The position numbers were made by a program, and so were the translations under genes. Below, one piece after another: positions 1 to 8,500 of a stretch of DNA of 15,664 nt. The stretch comes from Clostridiales bacterium (GTDB lineage Bacteria; Bacillota; Clostridia; Lachnospirales; Lachnospiraceae), in NCBI GenBank assembly GCA_019423835.1, contig JAHZAR010000027.1:1-15664 (forward strand), written 5' to 3'. How positions within the stretch are numbered: the stretch's first letter is position 1; every line of letters begins with the position of its first letter. The notes below the pieces were generated by a model. That model did not search any database. It saw only the letters and a list, made by a program, of their open reading frames with translations, and was not told the origin of the DNA.

Positions 1-1
1 G

Positions 2-238
2 GAGCGCAGAAAAGAGCTGGCCAAGGATGTAAAGAAGAAGGGTGAGGGCGCAAAGGTGGCAGTCAGAAATATCCGCCGCGATGCCAACGACACCTTCAAG
101 AAGATGGAGAAGGCCAACGAGATTTCTGAGGACGACTTATCTGATGCAGAGGAGAAGATCCAGAAGATGACAGATAAGATGATCGATAAGATTGATAAGG
201 CTGTTGAGACAAAGACAAAAGAGATTATGACAGTTTAA
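2..238 (+). CDS. frr: Ribosome recycling factor, 3' part only
   Basis: The reading frame is open from the left edge and ends at TAA 236-238, giving the last 78 residues. RRF is normally about 185 residues, so the N-terminal half lies outside the window. The visible part starts ERRKELAKDVKK and continues with the conserved VAVRNIRRDAND segment, followed by a Lys/Glu-rich helix ending in KEIMTV. This matches the C-terminal end of RRF, which forms the long helices of domain I. With EF-G, RRF splits the post-termination 70S ribosome in the cytoplasm. A GTG at 56 in the same frame is an internal Val codon, not a start. In related genomes frr follows pyrH and precedes uppS, and uppS does follow here. 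Identity rests on recognising the conserved C-terminal sequence. Confidence 0.95.
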   Translation, partial: ERRKELAKDVKKKGEGAKVAVRNIRRDANDTFKKMEKANEISEDDLSDAEEKIQKMTDKMIDKIDKAVETKTKEIMTV

Positions 239-243
239 TATGG

Positions 244-269
244 GGGGCAGGTTCGCCTGCCCCATTTTT
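244..269 (+). terminator. Intrinsic terminator-like hairpin after frr
   Basis: A perfect 8-base stem GGGGCAGG (244-251) / CCTGCCCC (256-263) closes a TTCG loop and is followed by A and five Ts (265-269). It starts six bases after the frr stop and ends just before the uppS ribosome binding site. The T run is short, so termination may be partial, with some read-through into uppS. Confidence 0.75.
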
Positions 270-283
270 GTTGGAGGTTATAT

Positions 284-1006
284 ATGGAAACAGATAGTTC
301 GAAACTGGTAATACCGAGACATGTTGCCCTGATTCTGGATGGAAATGGCCGATGGGCCAAAAAGAGGGGGCTTCCGAGGACAGCCGGACATAAGCAGGGA
401 TGCGTGACAGTGGAGAAGACGGTGGAGGATGCAGCCAGACTCGGTATTGAGTACCTGACGGTATACGGTTTCTCCACAGAAAACTGGAAGCGCTCTGTGG
501 AAGAGGTGGGGGCTCTGATGCAGCTGTTTCGCTACTACCTGAAACGGCTTCTGAAGATTGCCAGGGCCAACAACGTCCGGGTGAAGATGATTGGAGACAG
601 GACAAGGTTTGATCAGGACATTATCGAAGGCATAGACAGGCTGGAAAGAGAGACAGCGGACAATACGGGCATGACCTTTGTGATTGCCGTAAATTATGGC
701 GGCCGCGATGAGATCAGAAGAGCAGTGAAGCGGATGATGGAGGATGCCAGGAGAGGGATTCTGGATCCGGACACGGTGACAGAGGATACAGTTGCCTCCT
801 ACTTAGACACAGCAGGAATCCCTGATCCGGATCTGTTAATCCGCACCAGCGGGGAGATCCGGCTGTCCAATTATCTGCTCTGGCAGCTGGCATACAGCGA
901 GATTTACATTACTGACTGCCTGTGGCCGGATTTCAACCGGGAGGAATTAGTAAAAGCTATTGCCCAGTATAATACGAGAGAGAGGCGGTTTGGCGGCGCC
1001 AAATAG
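284..1006 (+). CDS. uppS: Isoprenyl transferase (undecaprenyl diphosphate synthase)
   Basis: This 240-residue protein has the usual length for a cis-prenyltransferase. The enzyme condenses farnesyl diphosphate with eight isopentenyl diphosphates to make undecaprenyl diphosphate, the lipid carrier for peptidoglycan and other wall polymers. It acts in the cytoplasm at the membrane face. The signature LILDGNGRWAKKRGLPR carries the catalytic, Mg-binding Asp19. Other family marks are His36 in TAGHKQG, the FSTENW block (residues 63-68) and RTSGEIRLSN near the C-terminus. The ATG at 284 has GGAGG at 273-277, six bases upstream. A terminator-like hairpin separates it from frr, and cdsA starts 18 bases after its stop, so uppS is probably the first gene of the envelope/isoprenoid transcript. 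Its IPP substrate depends on dxr and ispG downstream. Confidence 0.97.
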   Translation: METDSSKLVIPRHVALILDGNGRWAKKRGLPRTAGHKQGCVTVEKTVEDAARLGIEYLTVYGFSTENWKRSVEEVGALMQLFRYYLKRLLKIARANNVRVKMIGDRTRFDQDIIEGIDRLERETADNTGMTFVIAVNYGGRDEIRRAVKRMMEDARRGILDPDTVTEDTVASYLDTAGIPDPDLLIRTSGEIRLSNYLLWQLAYSEIYITDCLWPDFNREELVKAIAQYNTRERRFGGAK

Positions 1007-1024
1007 CGAGGGGGGAAATTTGTC

Positions 1025-1825
1025 ATGTTTACAACCAGGCTTATGAGCGGAATTGTGCTGGTGATTCTGGCAGTCCTGATCGTGGGAACTGGCGGTGCGC
1101 TTCTGTTTGCCGTGACAGCGGCGCTCTCCCTGATTGGTATGTTTGAACTCTACCGTGTGGTGGAGATCGAGAAAAAGGCGCCGGGTATCGCAGGCTATGC
1201 AGCCGGAATTTTTTATTATGTGCTTCTGTGGCTGCACCGGGAAAACTATGTAGTGCTGATGGCGATTGCGGCGCTGATGGTTTTAATGGCCATCTATGTG
1301 GTTACGTTTCCCCATTACAGAACCGAGCAGGTGACAGTGGCATTTTTCGGTATTTTCTATCTGGCAGTAATGCTGTCCTATCTGTATCAGGTGCGGGCGA
1401 TGACAGACGGAAAGTATCTGGTATGGCTGATTGTGCTGAGTTCCTGGGGCTGCGATACCTGCGCTTACTGTGTGGGCATGCTGTTTGGAAAACACAAGCT
1501 GACGCCTCTTTTGAGCCCTAAGAAGACAGTAGAGGGAGCGGTAGGCGGCGTCCTGGGGGCAGCGCTGCTGGGAGTGATTTTTGGAGCGGTGTTTGGCTCC
1601 CGGATGGCGGAGATTGTCAATCCGCCTGCAGCCTGCGCCATTGCCTGCGCCATTGCAGCTGTGATCTCACAGATCGGCGATCTGGCTGCCTCTGCCATCA
1701 AGAGAAACCACAATGTGAAAGACTACGGCCATCTGATTCCGGGACACGGAGGCGTGCTCGATCGGTTTGACAGTATGATCTTTACCGCTCCGGCCATTTT
1801 CTTTGCCCTGACCTTTCTGGGATGA
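1025..1825 (+). CDS. cdsA: Phosphatidate cytidylyltransferase
   Basis: This is a 266-residue, very hydrophobic integral membrane protein. It uses CTP and phosphatidic acid to make CDP-diacylglycerol, the branch-point precursor of phosphatidylglycerol, cardiolipin and phosphatidylserine. The family signature is complete at residues 223-249: Ser223, Lys226-Arg227, Lys232-Asp233, His241-Gly242-Gly243 and Asp246-Arg247 followed by Asp249. Upstream are several hydrophobic stretches, the first at about residues 8-35, consistent with the roughly eight-helix fold. The ATG at 1025 follows a GAGGGGGG purine tract at 1008-1015 with nine bases between. It sits 18 bases after uppS, in the uppS-cdsA-dxr order common in bacteria. 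A 120-base spacer with no convincing terminator separates it from dxr. Confidence 0.96.
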   Translation: MFTTRLMSGIVLVILAVLIVGTGGALLFAVTAALSLIGMFELYRVVEIEKKAPGIAGYAAGIFYYVLLWLHRENYVVLMAIAALMVLMAIYVVTFPHYRTEQVTVAFFGIFYLAVMLSYLYQVRAMTDGKYLVWLIVLSSWGCDTCAYCVGMLFGKHKLTPLLSPKKTVEGAVGGVLGAALLGVIFGAVFGSRMAEIVNPPAACAIACAIAAVISQIGDLAASAIKRNHNVKDYGHLIPGHGGVLDRFDSMIFTAPAIFFALTFLG

Positions 1826-1935
1826 TTTGTCTGAAAGGAAAGGAAGGGTGTCCTGGACAGCGGCAAAAGAAAACGGACAGTATCAGACGGACAAAATGTA
1901 TGGGGAGTAAAGAAACCGGGGAAGATGAAATATAC

Positions 1936-1940
1936 GGAGG
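1936..1940 (+). promoter_or_regulatory. Ribosome binding site that fixes the dxr start
   Basis: GGAGG lies five bases before ATG 1946. An in-frame ATG at 1925 would place this site inside the coding sequence. The protein from 1946 begins MKKIAVLGSTGSIG, as in other DXR proteins, so 1946 is preferred. Confidence 0.7.
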
Positions 1941-1945
1941 AAGAC

Positions 1946-3091
1946 ATGAAAAAAATTGCAGTTCTGGGTTCCACCGGCTCTATTGGAACGCAGACATTAG
2001 AAGTGGTGCGCACGAATAAGGATATAGAGGTGACTGCCCTGGCGGCAGGGAGGAACGTGGAGCTCCTGGAACAGCAGATCAGGGAGTTCCGGCCCAAACT
2101 GGCCGCCGTATGGGAGGAAGAAGCAGCGGGAAGGCTGCGGGAATCTGTGAGGGATCTGGATGTGAGGATCGTATCCGGGATGGACGGTCTGATCGAGGTA
2201 TGCACAGAACCGGCGGCTGAGATTGTGGTGACAGCTATCGTGGGAATGATCGGAATCCGGCCCACCATCGCTGCCATGGAGGCCGGGAAGGACATTGCCC
2301 TGGCCAATAAGGAAACCCTTGTGACGGCCGGGCATCTGATTATGCCCCTGGCGGAAAAAACGGGCGTCAGGATCCTTCCTGTGGACAGTGAGCACAGCGC
2401 TGTGTTCCAGTGCCTGAACGGAGAGGAGTGCAGCCGGATTCACAAGATTTTGCTGACCGCATCCGGCGGCCCGTTCAGAGGCAGAACCAGAGAGCAGATG
2501 AGACAGATTCAGGTGGAGGACGCACTGAAGCATCCCAACTGGACCATGGGCAGAAAGATTACGATTGACAGCTCCACGATGGTAAATAAGGGACTTGAGG
2601 TGATGGAGGCGAAATGGCTGTTTGGCGTGACAATGGATCAGGTACAGGTGGTCGTTCAGCCCCAGAGCGTTATCCACTCGATGGTAGAATTTGAGGACGG
2701 CGCGGTAATCGCCCAGCTTGGAACCCCGGACATGAAGCTGCCCATTCAGTATGCGCTCTACTATCCTGAGAGAAGATTCCTGCCTGGCGAAAGGTTAGAT
2801 TTCACAAAATTTGGGCAGATTACCTTTGAGGCTCCTGACTATGAAAACTTCAGAGGGCTTGCCCTGGCAAGAGAGGCCGGCGTGAGGGGGGGCTCCCTTC
2901 CCACTGTGTTTAACGCTGCCAACGAGCTGGCAGTTGCCAGATTTTTGGACAGAAGAATCAGTTATCTTGCCATCACTGACATGATAGAGGCTGCCATGAG
3001 ACAGCATAAGGTGATCGATAACCCTTCCGTAGATGAAATCCTTGCAGCGGAGCAGGAAACTTACGATTATCTGAACAGCTGTAACTTTTAG
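1946..3091 (+). CDS. dxr: 1-deoxy-D-xylulose 5-phosphate reductoisomerase
   Basis: From ATG 1946 this is 381 residues, normal for DXR. It rearranges and reduces DOXP to 2-C-methyl-D-erythritol 4-phosphate with NADPH, the committed step of the MEP isoprenoid pathway in the cytoplasm. The Rossmann nucleotide motif GSTGSIG is at residues 8-14 and the ALANKET motif is at about 118-124. The divalent-metal ligands are Asp147 and Glu149 in PVDSEHSA, plus Glu218 in SSTMVNKGLE. Asn214, Lys215 and the flap Trp199 (HPNWTMG) are also present, so the active site looks intact. An in-frame ATG at 1925 would add seven residues, but the ribosome binding site at 1936-1940 supports 1946. rseP follows after 44 bases, and ispG, a later MEP enzyme, is the gene after that. 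Confidence 0.96.
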   Translation: MKKIAVLGSTGSIGTQTLEVVRTNKDIEVTALAAGRNVELLEQQIREFRPKLAAVWEEEAAGRLRESVRDLDVRIVSGMDGLIEVCTEPAAEIVVTAIVGMIGIRPTIAAMEAGKDIALANKETLVTAGHLIMPLAEKTGVRILPVDSEHSAVFQCLNGEECSRIHKILLTASGGPFRGRTREQMRQIQVEDALKHPNWTMGRKITIDSSTMVNKGLEVMEAKWLFGVTMDQVQVVVQPQSVIHSMVEFEDGAVIAQLGTPDMKLPIQYALYYPERRFLPGERLDFTKFGQITFEAPDYENFRGLALAREAGVRGGSLPTVFNAANELAVARFLDRRISYLAITDMIEAAMRQHKVIDNPSVDEILAAEQETYDYLNSCNF

Positions 3092-3125
3092 GAGAAGCAG
3101 ATAAGAAAATAGAATTTGAGAGAGC

Positions 3126-3132
3126 AGGTGAT
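3126..3132 (+). promoter_or_regulatory. Ribosome binding site for the TTG start of rseP
   Basis: AGGTGAT is fully complementary to the expected 16S 3' end (ATCACCT). The spacing fits TTG 3136 better than TTG 3139. No in-frame ATG lies near enough to replace it. Confidence 0.6.
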
Positions 3133-3135
3133 AGA

Positions 3136-4332
3136 TTGTTGAGTTTGCTTGCGGCAATTCTGGTATTTGGCATTATTATTCTGTTCCACGAGTTTGGACA
3201 TTTCCTGTTTGCGAAGCTTGGCGGCATCTGTGTTCTGGAATTTTCCCTGGGCATGGGGCCGAGGCTTTTGAGCTTCAAACGGGGCGATACCAGATATTCG
3301 CTGAAACTGCTGCCCTTTGGCGGCTCCTGCATGATGCTGGGAGAAGACGAGGATCCCGGGAGCATGAGCATGGATGAAAAGGCCCAAAAAGACATCAGGA
3401 AAAAGAGTGAGGCCCTGGCTTCTTCCGGGGAGGAACCTTCCGAACCGCTTCAGGCTGTCCTGGAGAGCCGCACAAAGCCTTCCGAGCCGCCTGTCCGCTA
3501 TGGGCCGGACGGGACACCTGTCAGAGGGCTGGCCTTTCACGAGGCGTCTGTGCTGGCGCGTTTTCTGACGATTGCAGCCGGGCCGGTATTCAACTTCATC
3601 CTCGCTCTGGCCTGCGGCATCGCTGTGGTGGCCTATGCCGGCTGTCAGCCGCCGGAGATCGGAACAGTGCAGGAGGGATCCCCCGCTGCCGAGGCAGGGC
3701 TTCAGACAGGCGACGTGATCACGAGAATCAACGGAAAGCGGATAAACCTGTATCAGGAAGTTGCAATGCAGAACACCTTCCACCCGGGAGAAACCATGGA
3801 ACTGGAGTACAGAAGAGACGGGGAGCTTTACCAGACCAGGGTAACCCCTGCTTACTCAGAGGAGGCAGGCGGCTATCTGATGGGAATTGTAAGCGCCTAT
3901 CCCAGAGCGCCAGAATCCGTGTTTGAGGCGGTGCAGTACAGCTTTTATGAGTTTCGCTACATTATAGACTTAACCTTCAAGAGCCTGCAGATGCTGGTCA
4001 CCGGCCAGGTATCCAGAGAGGATGTGGCCGGCCCGGTGGGAATTGTGGTCATGATCGATAAGACAGTGGAGGCAAGCAGCAGCTATGGGCTCCTGAATGT
4101 TCTGATGAACCTGCTCAACATGAGCCTGCTGCTGAGCGCAAACCTGGGAATTATGAACCTGCTTCCCATCCCGGCCCTGGACGGAGGCCGTCTGGTATTC
4201 ATCCTGATAGAAGCCCTCCGCGGCCGCCCTGTAGATCCTGAAAAAGAAGGCATGATCCACATGGCCGGAATGGCTGTCCTGATGGTTCTGATGGTCGTGA
4301 TATTGTTTAATGACATTATAAACGTACTTTAA
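3136..4332 (+). CDS. rseP: RIP metalloprotease RseP/RasP (site-2 protease family)
   Basis: This 398-residue membrane-embedded zinc metalloprotease cleaves within transmembrane segments of substrates such as anti-sigma factors, and in Bacillus also FtsL and signal-peptide remnants. The first transmembrane helix carries HEFGH at residues 18-22 (two zinc-ligand His and the catalytic Glu). The third ligand is Asp349 in the ALDGG motif near the C-terminus. A single PDZ domain lies at about 172-240, and hydrophobic segments surround about 143-170, 320-345 and 373-392. Translation appears to start at TTG. Residues about 74-132 (from GEDEDPG to the AFH before the second helix) are a long charged Lys/Glu/Ser/Pro segment. 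Most Firmicute homologues have only a short acidic loop there. The position between dxr and ispG is typical of clostridia. Confidence 0.95.
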   Translation: MLSLLAAILVFGIIILFHEFGHFLFAKLGGICVLEFSLGMGPRLLSFKRGDTRYSLKLLPFGGSCMMLGEDEDPGSMSMDEKAQKDIRKKSEALASSGEEPSEPLQAVLESRTKPSEPPVRYGPDGTPVRGLAFHEASVLARFLTIAAGPVFNFILALACGIAVVAYAGCQPPEIGTVQEGSPAAEAGLQTGDVITRINGKRINLYQEVAMQNTFHPGETMELEYRRDGELYQTRVTPAYSEEAGGYLMGIVSAYPRAPESVFEAVQYSFYEFRYIIDLTFKSLQMLVTGQVSREDVAGPVGIVVMIDKTVEASSSYGLLNVLMNLLNMSLLLSANLGIMNLLPIPALDGGRLVFILIEALRGRPVDPEKEGMIHMAGMAVLMVLMVVILFNDIINVL

Positions 4333-4346
4333 GCCGGGCGCCTCAG

Positions 4347-4420
4347 CTCCCCCTGTCCCTCCAACCGGGGAGTCTGCTCACGGAGAGGAGAGAGCTCCAG
4401 GGGCTGCGGCAAATGCCGCA
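4347..4420 (+). other. Hairpin-rich spacer between rseP and ispG
   Basis: The 165-base gap between rseP and ispG is GC-rich and holds three inverted repeats. They are CTCCCC (4347-4352) / GGGGAG (4367-4372), GGAG (4387-4390) / CTCC (4395-4398), and TGCGGC (4405-4410) / GCCGCA (4415-4420) with an AAAT loop. None is followed by a good T run, so I do not call a terminator. No convincing promoter is visible either. These could be RNA-processing or stability elements, or chance pairings in GC-rich sequence. Confidence 0.3.
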
Positions 4421-4497
4421 CAGCGGGGAAAGGCGAAGCTTTTTCGGACGGGTGCCCTGTACACCTACACAAATAAGATGATCGGAGGAAGCCTCAT

Positions 4498-5583
4498 ATG
4501 GCATACAGAGATTTAACGAAAACAGTTCAGATCGGGAACCGCGTCATTGGCGGTGGAAATCCGATTCTGATTCAGTCCATGTGCAATACGAAAACAGAGG
4601 ACGCGGCGTCCACCATCGCCCAGATTCTGGAGCTGGAGCGTGCAGGCTGCGATATAATACGCGTGGCGGTTCCCACCATGGAGGCAGCAGAGAGCTTAAA
4701 GACTATTAAGCGCTCCATCCATATCCCCCTTGTGGCGGACATTCACTTTGACTACCGCCTGGCCATAGCGGCCATCGAGTGCGGGGCTGACAAGATCCGC
4801 ATCAACCCGGGGAATATCGGCTCTCAGGAGCGGGTACAGGCAGTGGTGGACAAGGCGAAGGAGTATGGAATTCCCATCCGCGTCGGCGTCAACAGCGGTT
4901 CCCTGGAAAAGCATCTGATAGAGAAGTACGGCGGCGTGACGGCAGAGGGGATTGTGGAGAGCGCCCTGGACAAGGTTTCCATGATTGAGCGCATGGGATA
5001 TGATAACCTGGTCATCAGCATCAAGTCATCAGACGTTCTGATGTGTGTGAAGGCTCATGAGCTGATCGCGAAAAAAACCATGTACCCTCTCCATGTGGGG
5101 ATCACCGAGGCCGGAACGGTGCTGTCCGGCAACATCAAGTCAGCTATCGGACTGGGGCTCATCCTGAATCAGGGGATCGGAGATACGATCCGCGTGTCTC
5201 TGACGGGAAATCCGGTGGAGGAGATCAAGTCAGCCAAGCTGATCCTGCGCACACTGGGGCTCAGAAAGGGCGGAGTGGAGGTAGTGTCATGTCCTACCTG
5301 CGGCCGCACCCGGATCGACCTCATTGACCTGGCAAACCAGGTGGAAAACATGGTGCAGGAATATCCTCTCGATATTAAGGTAGCAGTCATGGGCTGTGTA
5401 GTCAACGGTCCCGGGGAGGCCAGGGAGGCAGACATCGGAATTGCCGGAGGAATCGGAGAGGGGCTTCTCATCAGAAAGGGAGAGGTGATCCGCAAGGTTC
5501 CGGAGGACCAGCTGCTTGACGCCCTGAAGGGAGAGCTGGACGCCATGTGGCAGAATGCGAAGAAAACAGGTGATGGGGAATGA
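4498..5583 (+). CDS. ispG: 4-hydroxy-3-methylbut-2-en-1-yl diphosphate synthase
   Basis: IspG (GcpE) is a [4Fe-4S] enzyme that reductively opens 2-C-methyl-D-erythritol 2,4-cyclodiphosphate to HMBPP, the penultimate MEP-pathway step. It is cytoplasmic and takes electrons from ferredoxin or flavodoxin. The 361 residues fit the short bacterial two-domain form. The cluster ligands are all visible: Cys265 and Cys268 in SCPTCGRT, Cys300 in MGCVVNGPGEA, and Glu307 in the same motif. The N-terminal TIM barrel carries VADIHFDYRLA and KIRINPGNIG, both conserved. GGAGG at 4484-4488 lies nine bases before ATG 4498. Its last bases overlap the polC start (ATGA 5580-5583), which suggests translational coupling. 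It works in the same pathway as dxr two genes upstream. Confidence 0.97.
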   Translation: MAYRDLTKTVQIGNRVIGGGNPILIQSMCNTKTEDAASTIAQILELERAGCDIIRVAVPTMEAAESLKTIKRSIHIPLVADIHFDYRLAIAAIECGADKIRINPGNIGSQERVQAVVDKAKEYGIPIRVGVNSGSLEKHLIEKYGGVTAEGIVESALDKVSMIERMGYDNLVISIKSSDVLMCVKAHELIAKKTMYPLHVGITEAGTVLSGNIKSAIGLGLILNQGIGDTIRVSLTGNPVEEIKSAKLILRTLGLRKGGVEVVSCPTCGRTRIDLIDLANQVENMVQEYPLDIKVAVMGCVVNGPGEAREADIGIAGGIGEGLLIRKGEVIRKVPEDQLLDALKGELDAMWQNAKKTGDGE

Positions 5584-8500
5584 AACCTTTTTTAGAAGTC
5601 TTTCCTGACTTACATATCACGGACAATCTGCGGGAGCTTTTAGACCTGGTGGAGGTGGAGAGAGTCACCACCACCAGGGACAGAAGCTCTATTCGCATTT
5701 ACATTGTAAGTCCGAGGCTGATTCACAAACAGAATATTTACGGGCTGGAAAAGGGGATCCGGGAGCAGCTGTTCCCGGGCAAGCGGGTAGCCATCAGGAT
5801 TCAGGAAAAATACCGCCTTTCCGGACAGTACACACCGGAAAAGCTCCTAATGGTCTACCGGGAAAGCATCCTGCTGGAAATTAAAAAATACAGCATCCTT
5901 CTCTACAGCATGTTCCGAAGGGCGGAATGCACCTTTGAGCGGGAGGATGTGATGCGCCTGACCCTGGAGGATACGATGATAGCCAGGGACAGGACGCCGG
6001 AACTGAAGCGGATCCTGGAGAAAATTTTCGTGGAGCGCTGCGGCCTGCCCATGGAGATTGACGAGGAGTACCGGGAGCCTCAGAAGAAGGCTGTGGACCC
6101 GGTGATTGTGCCCTGCCAGATGCGCCGGAAAAACGAGGCGGCCTCAGAGCCTCTCCCCTTTGATCCGGACTACAGTGCCTACCTGGACAGCATGGCTGCG
6201 GCCTCAGCGGACGGTCTGGATCTCTTCGGGGCGGACGGTCCGGAGGGCGGGCTGCCTTCCGGGGAAGGCGGCAGAGCAAAGCTGCGGCCAGTGCCAGTTG
6301 AAACAGCCGACGGCTCAGACAGGACAGACGAAGGGGCTTCCGGCGGCCGGAAAAAAGAGAAGAGCACAGCCAAAGACTCTTCGGGTATCTACGGAAAGAA
6401 GGAATTCAAAAAGAAGGAGTTTACCCGCTCCGGCTACAGGAGGGCGGAGGATCCCGACGTACTCTACGGGCGCAGCTTCGACGATGATGAGCTGACAGAG
6501 ATCAGCCAGATTGAGGGAGAGGTAGGCGAGGTCTGCATCCGCGGAAAGATTCTGACCACGGAGATTCGGGAGCTCAGAAGCGGCAAACAGCTCTTTATCT
6601 TTACCATTACAGACTTCACAGATACCATCGGCGTAAAGATCTTTGCAAAGGAGGAGGCTGTGGAGGATCTGAAAAAGGCTACCGCAGCCGGGCAGTTTGT
6701 GCGGCTCAAGGGAGTGGCCACCATTGACCGGTTTGACGGGGAGCTGACCCTGGGCTCTATTGTGGGCATCAAGAAGTGCGAGGATTTCACCGGAAAGCGC
6801 ATGGACAACAGCCCTGTCAAGCGGGTGGAGCTTCACTGCCACACGAAGATGAGCGACATGGACGGAGTCTCAGAGGTGAAGGACATTATCAAGAGGGCCA
6901 AAAAGTGGGGAATGGACGCGATTGCCGTGACGGATCACGGCTGTGTCCAGGCCTTCCCGGACGCTAACCATGCGGTGGAAAAGGGGGACGGCTTTAAGGT
7001 TCTTTACGGTGTTGAGGGCTATCTGGTGGATGATTTAAAGCAGCTGGCAGAGGATTCCAGAGGGCAGTCCTTAGACCACACCTGCGTGGTGTTCGATATC
7101 GAGACAACGGGCTTCAGCCCTCTGAAGAACAAGATTATCGAGATCGGCGCGGTAAAAGTGGAAAACGGAAAAATCGTGGATCGGTTTTCCAGCTTCGTCA
7201 ATCCGGAGATCCCCATCCCCTTTGAGATCGAAAAGCTCACCGGCATCAGCGACAACATGGTTCTGGGGGCGCCGAAGATCGAGGAAGTGCTTCCGAAGTT
7301 TCTGGAATTCTGCGGCGATGCGGTGATGGTGGCCCACAATGCTTCCTTTGATATGAGCTTTATCAGGCACAATGCCATGCTCCAGGGAAAGAGCTTCGAG
7401 CCGACGGTGCTGGATACGGTTTCCATGGCACGGTTTCTGCTGCCGAACCTGAACCGCTTCAAGCTGGACACGGTGGCCAAGGAACTGCGGATTTCCCTGG
7501 AAAACCACCACAGGGCCGTGGATGACGCCGGAGCGACGGCGGAGATCTTCGTCAAATTTGTGGAGATGCTGAAAAGCCGCGGCATTGAAGATCTGGATGA
7601 ACTGAATGAGCAGAGCCGGATGAGCGTGGAGACGATTCGGAAAATGCCTACAAACCACATTATTATTCTGGCCAAGAACGATGTGGGGCGGATCAACCTG
7701 TACCGCCTGGTTTCCGACTCAAACCTGGTTTACTATGCAAAGCGGCCGAGGATTCCAAAGAGCCAGATCCTCAAATACCGGGAAGGGCTGATTATCGGCT
7801 CAGCCTGCGAGGCCGGCGAGCTCTACCAGGCTCTGCTGCGGGGAGTGCCGGAGGCGGAGATCAACAAGATCGTCAGCTTCTACGACTATCTGGAGATCCA
7901 GCCTCTGGGAAATAATGCCTTCATGCTCAGAGACGAGAAAAGCACGGTGAAGACAGAGGAGGATTTAAAGGATCTGAACCGGAAGATCGTAGAGCTGGGA
8001 GAGCGGTTCAACAAGCCGGTCTGTGCCACCTGTGATGTGCACTTTCTCGATCCGGAGGATGAGGTCTACCGCAGAATTATCATGGCGGGAAAAGGCTTCA
8101 AGGACTGTGATGACCAGGCGCCTCTCTATCTTCGCACCACCGAGGAGATGCTTAGGGAGTTTGAGTATCTGGGAAGCGAAAAGGCCGAGGAGGTGGTGAT
8201 CACAAATACAAGAAAAATCGCCGCCATGTGTGAGCGGATCTCACCGGTCAGGCCAGACAAATGCCCCCCGGTTATTCCGAACTCTGATGAGACACTCCGG
8301 AACATCTGCTATAACAGGGCCCATGAGATGTACGGGGAAGATCTCCCGAAAATCGTGGTGGAGCGTCTGGAGCGGGAGCTGAACTCCATTATCTCCAACG
8401 GCTTTGCGGTCATGTATATTATCGCCCAGAAGCTGGTGTGGAAGTCCAAGGAGGACGGTTACCTGGTAGGCTCGAGAGGAGCTGTGGGCTCCTCCTTCGT

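Noticed and set aside
1855..1893. Three GGACA repeats in the cdsA-dxr gap
   Set aside because: Spacing is irregular (20 and 14 bases) and the unit is only five bases, so this is likely chance.
1822..2019. Small 65-codon frame overlapping the cdsA stop by ATGA
   Set aside because: It overlaps dxr in another frame, has no recognisable protein features, and there is no good ribosome binding site.
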